Origin: a virus
DNA length: 64,000 nt
Reading direction: 5' to 3' (one strand)
IMG/VR virus record: IMGVR_UViG_3300013132_000040
Coordinates: 1-64,000 of that record
Below the pieces are notes generated by a model, which saw nothing but the letters and a program-made list of their open reading frames with translations, was not told the origin of the DNA and searched no databases. This document shows, in pieces, positions 17,101 to 25,829 of the stretch. The translations under genes and the position numbers were made by a program. Position 1 is the first letter of the stretch, and every line of letters begins with the position of its first letter.

Positions 17101-19542
17101 TATTACGTAACAGTTAATTCTGGATCAAGTCCATCTAGTCAAGCTAGTTGGGAAACAATCGTGCCAGAGGTTTTGTGGGATCCCTATGTTTCTGCCACTC
17201 CAACAAAAGAAATTTTTGTGGAATTACTGACAGCCAACGAAGATGGAGATTTTGGCGCATATAGTCGAGATGTTCTTGGGAATAATATTTTTATTCCAAA
17301 GGAAAATATATACGTTAATGGCAGTAATTCTTGGATTAACAAAAATACATATGATGCTACACCAAACCTAACTGAGCAACGCTACGTTATTGTATTAGAC
17401 CCCTCTACGGAGACTATAGAGGTTACCGTAAGTGACGATGGTTTAGTAAATTATCCTGCGCAAAGGCTTGAGTATGTTGGTTTCGAAAAAACAATTTCTT
17501 CTATTGAATCTGGTTTTGTAGATGAAAACGGTCCCTGGAGGAACGGCGTTAAACCACGTCCTGGTCAAAATAATTATGGCTTTACAGTTTTGGAATTAGA
17601 TAGAGATGATTTCGCCATCCCAAATAATTCTGATAGCATTGTCACTTGGATAGGTGTTAAGTCAAGTAATGATAGGGTTATAGTCTGGCTTGACCAAAAC
17701 ACCGTTAAACCAGCAGTTGAAGATGATTTAGTTTATACTCAAGAATATCAACCTAATAGTATTATTGAGACAAAAGACTTGTCCAATTTGTATTCTTATG
17801 GTCCGATCATCGTTAGGGCTAAATTGAAGCAGGATGTTAATAGTGGATGGAACCCTCAAATTCATAGCGGGTGGTTCTATAACAGGAATGATGAATATTA
17901 CCTATATGTAGACCCAGTGACGGAAATTGCTTCGCCGGGTTCCGAGGGCGCCACTCTTAATAATTTTTATGCACAAAGGGTAGTCCGACAGGGTGCGCCC
18001 ACCATAGTCAAAGCATTATCTGCAACACCATTAGAAATGAGGCGTGTATCATTTTTTGATGATAGTATAAATTTGTCCTTGAAGAATACTCAATATGTTT
18101 CCGGTACCGGAACAAGCAATCTTTATCTCGCCTATGACGACGTTTATGACGCTACTGTTTCAGACTTTACTTCTGGTGCAACGATTTTGACGAACGGTAA
18201 GACAAGTACAAGCGAACTAAACATTGGGTTAACCACTGCTGTTGATCATGTCTATAAAGTCGAATATAAATTGAAAAATTCTTACTATGTAGATAACGAG
18301 TATGTGGATCACAGTGGTGAGCAAAGGTCTAAATTTGTCTTTGATGGAACACCATCTTCCGCTACACCATTTAGTTTGACGTATGAAAATTCTATTTTTG
18401 ACCCAGCTACACCAGTTGATATTGCCCTAAATCCGTTCGATACAACCATCGAAGAAGGTTTTGTATTCTTGAGTCTTAATGAATACGATGCAGCAACGCC
18501 ACAGATAAGGGTTAGTCCTGGAATCCTAATCGCCAATGGTGAAGATTACGCAATAGTTTCTATTTATTCTGTGGATACTTACGGAAATCCAAAACCTAAT
18601 CAAACTTATACTATTGAAACCGGTTTTGGAATATTTGAAGAGACCAATAGCAGCACTGCGACTATATTGACTAATCAGGATGGTTTTGCGTTTTTGACGC
18701 TTGTTTCGGAATCGGGTTCCTTAGTTGAATCGGCAACCGTAAATGTGTACGCCTCACCAACTGTAGGCGGTAATGCTATAGCCCAAATGCCATTTGGCAT
18801 TAATGCCCGAAAAGTTGAGGAACATAAACTTTATTCAACTGTTGATCCAGATGCAATACCCGCAGATGGTGTTAGTGCAACTTCTGTGTACGGAAAAGTA
18901 TTGGACCCCTCTGGAAATATCGTTCCTTATGCGTACGTTTCATACAGGAAGGGTAGATCATTAAGTGAAATATTCTCCAATACAGACGCCACACCAGATG
19001 TGGGTCCAGGTGCGACACCTGCAGCAACGCCAGTATGGCCAAATGTTGGTAGGGTAATTTCTGATGCTAGCGGCATATTCCGCATAGGACCATTTACGGC
19101 GTCTACGCCAGGAGAAGACGGTTATTGGTTTGTTATGACTGAGTCTTTTTCTTCTAGTCCATCTTCCCAATGGGGCACAGTTGGTGATGTTGTTTTTTGG
19201 CAAGAGTACCCACCAAGGTTTAACGCTGTTAACGGCGATAATCAGTCTATACCTGTGCCTTCTAATTTGGATGTTTCGCAAACTCTTTGGGTGGATGACG
19301 TTGGTGCCTTAAGGTTTGAACCCCTTATTCCTCCAGCCGCAACTGTAAATGCTTTTCCTGTAACTTTTGATGAAGAAACACCTACTGCTGATGCAACTCC
19401 TGTTACTAATATATGGAGTCCGCCATTGTGGTATGCGGTTAATCGTTATGATCAGTATCAGCGTGGAATATTAGGTGACGATTTTTATGTATTTAAAATT
19501 GAAAACTTGCCTAAAACCCATCCAGACTATAGGGATGTATAA
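14107..19542 (+). CDS. Very large tail/fibre protein with Ig-like domains and repeated Ala-Thr-Pro
   Basis: A 1,811-residue protein. Its position straight after the wedge genes and a region near residues 340-390 ('SESNDSYKKRIIDVYRNKPG') recall gpI-type baseplate proteins that carry fibres, but only weakly. Two stretches near the C-terminus look like bacterial Ig-like (Big-1) domains: ~1,465-1,570 ('SIYSVDTYGNPKPNQTYTI' to 'NQDGFAFLTLVSE') and ~1,575-1,690 ('VYGKVLDPSGNIVPYAYVS' to 'DASGIFRIGPF'). These are common in fibres that bind cell surfaces. The tripeptide Ala-Thr-Pro occurs 18 times from near residue 37 to near 1,765, far above chance, spelled with varied codons. No enzyme motif was found. 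I infer a baseplate-attached adhesin; the exact role is unknown. Start follows AAGG at 14,098-14,101. Confidence 0.8.
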   Translation: MKTYYLRLKDVDFSFTGGRWVSGVIDLYDNESTMSMATPSYVNYSTVTSSYGTNLLGDDTWTGFNIVDDSASPNIVTESGYIKDGRFVDTSGKINVTTWEVVYNNFSFSEVSASISFYYTDLSTLNFPEEWPKVGPLKNNKGIYIPNCPRYARFIVDFESEKDLTGISFDLYVKVRIEKPVISPLYGRTRGILRKFPEWMELRKDSEDSSTPSLATPTTVAGSFINAIAGEWLEDLVETVGYVQLQSFIETADTGQVAWVYVADGVPTLFARAIGDGTILSRAADVVEFTKAADDSDIFYWDEDKRIIYTRKLYQYFQIDDTKYEQNASQVWNWFDEHGLSLDLERHTSESNDSYKKRIIDVYRNKPGVGIEAFKLALRRELNLWLYEGATPDSNYLGATPEVLEVKDLFNDESFVFPNGMPKDKFIKLVDDLAVKYPTTWGYFRWDQAYWDIDGDDSLGYGLLPYQYDPGHLSNESTQSGVGDDLDLYLYKPKVNTGVKEFDLSVVAKGYTLTYVNDYAPINFLIDVYGRAEKSVYSTDKTEFPMNFVATMSDGKQYRANLDVNIDKAISNEDPGFLGASATVPLVEIDKLFPQINWYDDELQRYSNSYASSMQTKLADITGTYVFQMPRNSIFNSSNPKLQIGQSISLYSGSSYIFGTIKNISQSSSFYPDEIDLFDYLTVEDITYSGDITSSNWTIPWYIYLLNTDATPTFMLSNMKVGFGKYELIPNTIVQSHNSVKMFFENPNSYYVVFGLSAGSLNTATPSVTKDMDIVLHRLSAQIMGTVYHVDSDPDDSTYSGISSSQSINLTTLTVGASLTFAISSHVKFAVGNKIKVTHSSNSSNYFTATITQKLSGPSRLTVTVLSKSGSGTSIDSWSITPIWDEVISEAKSIAALSSYDEYIIVHLSSVSGDWMETDGWEIWSNGYFGFDNYPSENLTAYLSDDLYKATPSHYLEAQSATPGTYLNSDLKSFPSVVVGLEDYSIIENYPWESEAQSYYVTVNSGSSPSSQASWETIVPEVLWDPYVSATPTKEIFVELLTANEDGDFGAYSRDVLGNNIFIPKENIYVNGSNSWINKNTYDATPNLTEQRYVIVLDPSTETIEVTVSDDGLVNYPAQRLEYVGFEKTISSIESGFVDENGPWRNGVKPRPGQNNYGFTVLELDRDDFAIPNNSDSIVTWIGVKSSNDRVIVWLDQNTVKPAVEDDLVYTQEYQPNSIIETKDLSNLYSYGPIIVRAKLKQDVNSGWNPQIHSGWFYNRNDEYYLYVDPVTEIASPGSEGATLNNFYAQRVVRQGAPTIVKALSATPLEMRRVSFFDDSINLSLKNTQYVSGTGTSNLYLAYDDVYDATVSDFTSGATILTNGKTSTSELNIGLTTAVDHVYKVEYKLKNSYYVDNEYVDHSGEQRSKFVFDGTPSSATPFSLTYENSIFDPATPVDIALNPFDTTIEEGFVFLSLNEYDAATPQIRVSPGILIANGEDYAIVSIYSVDTYGNPKPNQTYTIETGFGIFEETNSSTATILTNQDGFAFLTLVSESGSLVESATVNVYASPTVGGNAIAQMPFGINARKVEEHKLYSTVDPDAIPADGVSATSVYGKVLDPSGNIVPYAYVSYRKGRSLSEIFSNTDATPDVGPGATPAATPVWPNVGRVISDASGIFRIGPFTASTPGEDGYWFVMTESFSSSPSSQWGTVGDVVFWQEYPPRFNAVNGDNQSIPVPSNLDVSQTLWVDDVGALRFEPLIPPAATVNAFPVTFDEETPTADATPVTNIWSPPLWYAVNRYDQYQRGILGDDFYVFKIENLPKTHPDYRDV

Positions 19543-22500
19543 TGGAAAAGTTTGAAAATGTTACATCTACTGGTAACGAAAAGGCGATCAGGAGGGGTAA
19601 CAGTGTTCCCGAAGGCGATATTAACATCGCTTGGGTAAAATCGCCAACATTTTCTCCCCAAAATAGTATGGTGGTTTTGGACACGTCTAATTTAGTCCTG
19701 GAAAATTCTGGAGATCAAAGTTCTGTATCAAAATTTGCGTATGCAAATCATTTAGGAATTTTACAAGATGAATTTGGAAATGAATTATTTTTTGACGAAT
19801 ACCCAGCAGTAACCGATGAGTTTAGTGTAGAAGAAAATTATGATATTTCAGAAGATAATGAGTTTTCTGAAGGTTACATTTTTGCCTATAAACATGTAAG
19901 TCGCTATTTCCATGTCGACCAAGAAGATTTAGTCCAAGGTTCTGAGCCATTAACTTTACAAAAAGAAAAAATTATAGTAGAAGATGAAGACGGCAATGAA
20001 TATGTAGATTTAAATAATAAAAAAAGGTATAAAGTAAAGTTACTTAAATCAGATGAATACCTCGAAACGCAAGATAGGACAATTGGCGTTTATAGGATTT
20101 GGGTTTTTATTGATACTGACATAAACGAAAGTTTATATTTAAGATACAATAAGGCTGAACTTAGTAGTGATGGTAAATACATAAAGAACCAAAAAACTGA
20201 TTATAGAGAAATTTTAAATCCACAGCCATATTTTTCATATGTCCCTGAAGAAACCGATGTAACTGATCTTGGTAGTTTAAATAAAAAAATTTATTCAACA
20301 AAGTCTACGTCTCAAAAAGAACAAATTATTGGTATTCCAAGATCTAGTTCTGAAGGATATAAGGTTTATGTACCAAGGAAAGCGATACAGGACCCAAGGC
20401 TTTTCCAAACATTCAGATGGAGAATTAAAGCTGATTTCCAGGAAAGATACACTATAGATCCAGAGAATCAGCCGAAAGTTATTAGAGCTGGAGTTTTAAT
20501 TTCTAATAATTCAATTTATCCCAGAAGATTGTCGGATCTAGAAAACCAGGGCCCTGGTATTCAATACAATTATTTGCAACCCCCAACAAATTTTCCTTAT
20601 GTTTTTTATAATCTAGAAAAATCCGATTATAATCCATCGGGCGCAAAAATTGTAAATCCCCTTTCAGAAGATAGGGGTTATACAATAGTGGAAGATATTG
20701 ACCCCGCAGTACAAAGTCCTACAGATGGCAATGCCCTGTACAATAGTCCCTCGTTTACGTGGAAAGGGAATATTACGGCACCACTTAAGAGGGTGTCTGG
20801 TGAAGGGGCAAAAGAGTATGCTAGCTATTGGATTGTTAATTTTGATACTGTTACAGATGAAGAATTAAGAAAATTTGATATATTATTTTTAGATCCTACA
20901 CAATTCCCAGCAGATTTATCAAAGTATACTGGAAAGATTTACAGGTTTACGAGAGAATTTGGTGGTTTACTTTATATTCCCCTTGGCGGTTATGGGAGGA
21001 AGGTGGGCTTAGGGCCTACGACAACTCTGCCCATTCATCCGTACACTGGCGTATTTGCTAGTTCAACCTTTGCTTCTGGGGTCTCGAACGCCGATAAATC
21101 TTTTGGGCTTGGGGATACTATTGCGCCTAGAATAACTTCGGATGAATTGTTTAATGGCTTAAACCAATATGGTGGTTGGGATTTTGATTCTGACTCGTAT
21201 GCCTCTGTTTCTCCTTTTAAATTTCATCCCAGTGTATTGTACACTAAAGAAAGAAGTTATGTTCAGTTTATAAATTCCGCAGAAGACGCAGCAACGAATG
21301 ATGGACTTGAATATTGGAAGACTCTATTTGAAGTAAACGAACGTGCCGCAAGTTCTGTTCCTGGTCAAATCACTACGCCAGTAGTAAAAAAGTATCCCGT
21401 AACGCTCATTAAAAGGTTTGCTTCTGGCGGCTCAATTATTTACGATACCCAAAACATTATTGCCGAGTGCGCAAAACTTGAGGATTCTGTAAATATAGCG
21501 CCAAGAAGACTTCAGATTCCAAGCTATTTTCAGCAAATAAATTCAGGTAGATTTGAAGGTTCATACAAATTTGCATGGAACTCAATTCTCGCCACTATTA
21601 AAAGTAGGCCACTTGATTCTTCTGATCAGAGTAGTTATGTTTCTTCCTGGAGTTTTGAAACAGAATGGAAACCATCTTGGGTTATTAATGGTGGTGTTTT
21701 AAAGACTGCAGAAAAAACAAAGTACTCTTTTAATTATGAACCAGAAGATTTAAATTCTCCAAATACTTTTGCGTGGAGAAGAAAATTAGCATACGGCTTA
21801 AATTCGGCCAGTTATCCCATTTTTAAAACAATTAAAGAAATAGTAGATGAGCAAATCGTCAAAGAAATGGGGCAACAGTTTCTCCTGAATATATCGGGGT
21901 CTTCTAGAAAGTATTCTATCGAAGTAACAAATGCCAATGTCAAGGTTCCAGTTACATTAGTTGACGATATGTATCCGTATGCCTGGACCAATGAGTATTC
22001 TCCAACATTATTGATACCAGAAGGTTTTGGTCCGCATATTGTTAGGGAAGACCCAATAATGGCGCAATATTCTTCTGGTCAATATATCGATAAAAGTTAT
22101 CCTCCCAATAAGTTTGCGGTAAAAGTTAAAGCAAGTTACCGGGAAACAGCTCAGTCTACCAAAAGAGAAACTACTACGATTTTGGCAAGGTATAGGGGTA
22201 AGGAAATACTTCCAAATGGTTTTATTTACAGTCACGTCTTTTTGCCCAGAACTTGGACAGAACATGGTTCAAATCAACTTCTTTTTAATAGGTTTAATAA
22301 AGCTTGGGGTGCACCAAGGCCAAATTCGATACTTTCTAGGAATGAATTATTTTTAAGTCAAACTACAGCTTACCCTTTTGCTGGTATAGCCGGATCGTAT
22401 TCGCAGGGAAGTAGTGGGGAAGTTGTTCGTTTTATTCAATATAGTTTGAATAAACTTCACGAAATTATAGGACTCCACTTAAATCGCGGAGTTAATGGCC

Positions 22501-25500
22501 CTATTCCCGATGGAATGATAGCGCAAGATGGTTACGCAATGGCTTCATCTTGGGCGTTGAAGTATAGATTGCCGTCTGGGCAGTTAGATCAAAGTGGGGT
22601 TTTTGACGAAAGGACTGCAGAAGCGGTAAAAAGTCTAAAAGTCTTAGCTGGATCAAGGTATGCGGACGGTATAGCTGATTCCGACTTTTTTTCTATATTG
22701 GGAAGTCAGATTCAATTCTGGGGTCTGACTACAGATATAAATGAAAATACCAGGAATCCTGGATCTTTTGATACGTCAGAATATAATTACCTAAGATATA
22801 CAGCATACGCAAATAGGTATATGGATTTAAAAAATATATCCGACTCATCTACTCTTTACAACTATGTGGAAATGTCAGATTCTAGAAGGCCTGATATTGA
22901 TCGAATTTCAGATGTGTTTTTAATCCAATACCCAAAAGTTTATAATTTTGACCATATTTCAGTAACACCATATCTCCTGGGCCAAGGTTCGAATATTAAC
23001 ATAGATTTTGTTGATGTTAGAAAAACCCGTGTAGATACCACACGTTTTACCGGCGATATGCTCAATAAGGCGTGGCAGTATTTTGAGATTGAAGAAAGAA
23101 GTGGCGGTGGGTCTGGGTGGGTGCCGGATAGTCCTAGGATTTTATGGGGACAAAATCCAGAATACTGGGGCTCCAATAATGTCAAGCAAACTACTTGGGA
23201 CTACAGATATTGGAATGGCATTACTAAAACTCCAGTTAGTTACTCTGCATTACCGTTTGTTAGTGTAGAAAATGAAAAAGCATACATACGAATGCTCCAA
23301 AGAGCTTTGCAGGTTTACCCAGATGGTATTTTTGGTCCTGCTACTGCCGCAGCTGCAAGGCGATGGAAGGTAACAAGGGCATCCCAGTGGGGTATACCGG
23401 TCGATAGTAACTGGGGTTTAATTTCTGCCGTCACCACTATACAGAAACTTCTTGGACTTCCGCAGGATGGTTTTTATGGTCCAGAAACAGAACGTGCCGT
23501 AATGAATTGGCAGGCAAACTGGAATGGCGCAATGCCCGTAGACGGTTTTTGGGGTCCTATAACTCAAAAGTTTACTGACGAACTTTTTATTTTCTTAGGC
23601 GGGACACCAACAGTTGAAAGAATCCAAAGACATCTTCCTCAACCATATTTTGTATGGCCAGAAAATCTCCTGAGATCATACGATCCCGCCCAGGCCTTAA
23701 TTCCCAGGGCTAATATAACTGCACCAGTTGGTACTAGGACTGATGTTTCTTTGCCTCAAAATACTAGAAGTATTGGAAACACCATTATTGTAGGGGTATC
23801 TTCTACTCAAAGAGCTGGTATCGAGTACGGAAATCAACTTCAGCTTGGCATATCTGATATTACTGGATATGGAAGGGATTATGTTGGTTTCAGAACCCTT
23901 TCTGGGGAAGCTGCAGTTATAGATTATGAGGGTGTTGTAACTAAGGCATTTACGTTTTATGGAGATATTGGTCCTATACAGCTAAACCATAATTACGGGG
24001 AAACCGGTGCGCCGGGTCGATTGACGGATGTGGAGTGGGGAATCGATCCTATATCTGAGGTTTCTACAACAATTTTTCCTGGATTTGATCCTTCTTCTGT
24101 TGGTTTGTTTAGGATTGAAAGTAGTAACCCAAATGTAGAAGCTTTTATAACCCGAAACGGCAAAGTGTATCTTAGGACTAGTGAAGTCATAAATAATAAT
24201 ACATCAAATTACACAGAGGGCAGATGGTTACCCGGTCCGCCAGATCAGCCGCTCAACGGTAAAGTTTTTGCTATATCCAGTAGGAATCCGGATTCTGTAT
24301 CCGAAATAGATACTCAAAAAAATCCAGTTTACGCCATGGACGAAAACGGTAGAATTTTTCCTGGGGTTGAAACAGGTTTTATTAGTAAAGCCGATGGCAT
24401 AAAGCTTCTTTGTACGTTAGATGGGAAACCGATTGGAATACCCGTCATGCCTTCGGGTATAGGGGCCGAAGAATACCAAAGACATTACGTAGATATAGAA
24501 TTAGAATCCTATGCTACTTCCCCATTCGTAAATATAGGTTTTTACGATAAAAATCAAAAAGAATTTATTATAAATAAGGATGGTTCATCTAAGTTAAGTT
24601 ATATAGAATATGTCAAAAGGGGTCCCCAAAATATATATATTGGCGTTGTTTCATCTGCTGAAGTTGTAGAAAAGAAAAACTTGCCTCAAGTTGTAGATGG
24701 ATTGAATGAGCTCCCATTTAAGTATGTAATGCCTGTTTACGGTTTGGTTTCAAAGACAAAAACCAAAATAGGTATTGAACCTATTAACTCTAACCTTGGC
24801 GCCACTGACATCTGGGGTGTGCCTATAAGGGTTGGGTCTTTTAACAGGAATATTAATTTACCGAGTTACTCTTCATCCCCGATTGTGGGTTGGCTATCCA
24901 AATACCAGGGTAGAACAGTACATGCCTTTTACTCGGTCCCTGAAGCTAATTTAAACTCATGGTCATCCATTTTTGGGCGTCCATACATTGACGTGAAGGG
25001 TGAGCATCCAAATCTCCTCCAAGAAGATGTACTTCAGGTGCGTCAGTTTCCGATTCTCTCTGTAACCGAACCAACTCAAAAGCCATCGCTATCCGATCCG
25101 GAAAGACCGGTATTAAAGGTTTGGACTCGTCAGTCAATTGACGATGAATGGACTGAACTAAAACGGTCTGATGTTATAGACTATAACCTCTCAAATGGAT
25201 TGGTCTACTTACGTACCCCTTTGCCCCAAAAGGATTCAAATCTCATTAAAGTAGATTACACGACCGTAAGTCGCGTCTACACTGCTAAGTCAGCAAATGG
25301 GCAAAAAGTTAATTTAAACCCGTATTTAAAAATACGTGAAGACATGATTGGTGTACCGGTGTATGTTTACTTGGTTCCTGAGTATGTAAAAAATGAAGAT
25401 ATGGAAATTATTGACGAATCAACAAATTCTTCTACCGTAAAGATTACAACAGATAATTCGGAAATCAACCCTTATGACCCATTTTATAACCCTCTCGCCG

Positions 25501-25829
25501 TACAGCTTGGTGTAATTTTTGTTTCCGCAACTGCGCGTGTTGACGACTTGGTTGTGCTCGACACCAGAAAAAGGGGCGGTGGTGCAGTTGATTCATTAAA
25601 AACCGCTGAGATATTTAACGAAAATACTTCAGCTTTGTCCTATTGGGATGTTGGTTTTGGTGCGGGGAATACATTCCAAACTGGAGGCTTTGTTGTAATT
25701 CGTCTCCCCAAGATGCTAAAAGTTGTTTTTCCTGATACTAAAGAGGTAGAGCAAATTATCAGGAGGAACATTTCCGCTGGTGTTGAGTTTGTTTTGGAAG
25801 ATCTAGAAGGGCGTCCGTGGGATGAATAG
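19542..25829 (+). CDS. Very large tail protein with internal peptidoglycan-binding modules
   Basis: A 2,095-residue protein whose ATG overlaps the previous stop (TAATG). Most of it is beta-rich and unrecognised. Around residues ~960-1,050 and ~1,245-1,350 are modules like PG_binding_1: 'VRFIQYSLNKLHEIIG' with 'GVFDERTAEAVKSLK', then 'MLQRALQVYPDGIFGPATA', 'IQKLLGLPQDGFYGPETERA' and 'DGFWGPITQKF'. Such modules anchor proteins to cell-wall peptidoglycan. Finding them in the middle of a giant tail protein suggests a fibre or tail-tip component that grips the wall of a Gram-positive host. No catalytic domain is seen. It overlaps the next gene by eight bases. Confidence 0.82.
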   Translation: MEKFENVTSTGNEKAIRRGNSVPEGDINIAWVKSPTFSPQNSMVVLDTSNLVLENSGDQSSVSKFAYANHLGILQDEFGNELFFDEYPAVTDEFSVEENYDISEDNEFSEGYIFAYKHVSRYFHVDQEDLVQGSEPLTLQKEKIIVEDEDGNEYVDLNNKKRYKVKLLKSDEYLETQDRTIGVYRIWVFIDTDINESLYLRYNKAELSSDGKYIKNQKTDYREILNPQPYFSYVPEETDVTDLGSLNKKIYSTKSTSQKEQIIGIPRSSSEGYKVYVPRKAIQDPRLFQTFRWRIKADFQERYTIDPENQPKVIRAGVLISNNSIYPRRLSDLENQGPGIQYNYLQPPTNFPYVFYNLEKSDYNPSGAKIVNPLSEDRGYTIVEDIDPAVQSPTDGNALYNSPSFTWKGNITAPLKRVSGEGAKEYASYWIVNFDTVTDEELRKFDILFLDPTQFPADLSKYTGKIYRFTREFGGLLYIPLGGYGRKVGLGPTTTLPIHPYTGVFASSTFASGVSNADKSFGLGDTIAPRITSDELFNGLNQYGGWDFDSDSYASVSPFKFHPSVLYTKERSYVQFINSAEDAATNDGLEYWKTLFEVNERAASSVPGQITTPVVKKYPVTLIKRFASGGSIIYDTQNIIAECAKLEDSVNIAPRRLQIPSYFQQINSGRFEGSYKFAWNSILATIKSRPLDSSDQSSYVSSWSFETEWKPSWVINGGVLKTAEKTKYSFNYEPEDLNSPNTFAWRRKLAYGLNSASYPIFKTIKEIVDEQIVKEMGQQFLLNISGSSRKYSIEVTNANVKVPVTLVDDMYPYAWTNEYSPTLLIPEGFGPHIVREDPIMAQYSSGQYIDKSYPPNKFAVKVKASYRETAQSTKRETTTILARYRGKEILPNGFIYSHVFLPRTWTEHGSNQLLFNRFNKAWGAPRPNSILSRNELFLSQTTAYPFAGIAGSYSQGSSGEVVRFIQYSLNKLHEIIGLHLNRGVNGPIPDGMIAQDGYAMASSWALKYRLPSGQLDQSGVFDERTAEAVKSLKVLAGSRYADGIADSDFFSILGSQIQFWGLTTDINENTRNPGSFDTSEYNYLRYTAYANRYMDLKNISDSSTLYNYVEMSDSRRPDIDRISDVFLIQYPKVYNFDHISVTPYLLGQGSNINIDFVDVRKTRVDTTRFTGDMLNKAWQYFEIEERSGGGSGWVPDSPRILWGQNPEYWGSNNVKQTTWDYRYWNGITKTPVSYSALPFVSVENEKAYIRMLQRALQVYPDGIFGPATAAAARRWKVTRASQWGIPVDSNWGLISAVTTIQKLLGLPQDGFYGPETERAVMNWQANWNGAMPVDGFWGPITQKFTDELFIFLGGTPTVERIQRHLPQPYFVWPENLLRSYDPAQALIPRANITAPVGTRTDVSLPQNTRSIGNTIIVGVSSTQRAGIEYGNQLQLGISDITGYGRDYVGFRTLSGEAAVIDYEGVVTKAFTFYGDIGPIQLNHNYGETGAPGRLTDVEWGIDPISEVSTTIFPGFDPSSVGLFRIESSNPNVEAFITRNGKVYLRTSEVINNNTSNYTEGRWLPGPPDQPLNGKVFAISSRNPDSVSEIDTQKNPVYAMDENGRIFPGVETGFISKADGIKLLCTLDGKPIGIPVMPSGIGAEEYQRHYVDIELESYATSPFVNIGFYDKNQKEFIINKDGSSKLSYIEYVKRGPQNIYIGVVSSAEVVEKKNLPQVVDGLNELPFKYVMPVYGLVSKTKTKIGIEPINSNLGATDIWGVPIRVGSFNRNINLPSYSSSPIVGWLSKYQGRTVHAFYSVPEANLNSWSSIFGRPYIDVKGEHPNLLQEDVLQVRQFPILSVTEPTQKPSLSDPERPVLKVWTRQSIDDEWTELKRSDVIDYNLSNGLVYLRTPLPQKDSNLIKVDYTTVSRVYTAKSANGQKVNLNPYLKIREDMIGVPVYVYLVPEYVKNEDMEIIDESTNSSTVKITTDNSEINPYDPFYNPLAVQLGVIFVSATARVDDLVVLDTRKRGGGAVDSLKTAEIFNENTSALSYWDVGFGAGNTFQTGGFVVIRLPKMLKVVFPDTKEVEQIIRRNISAGVEFVLEDLEGRPWDE

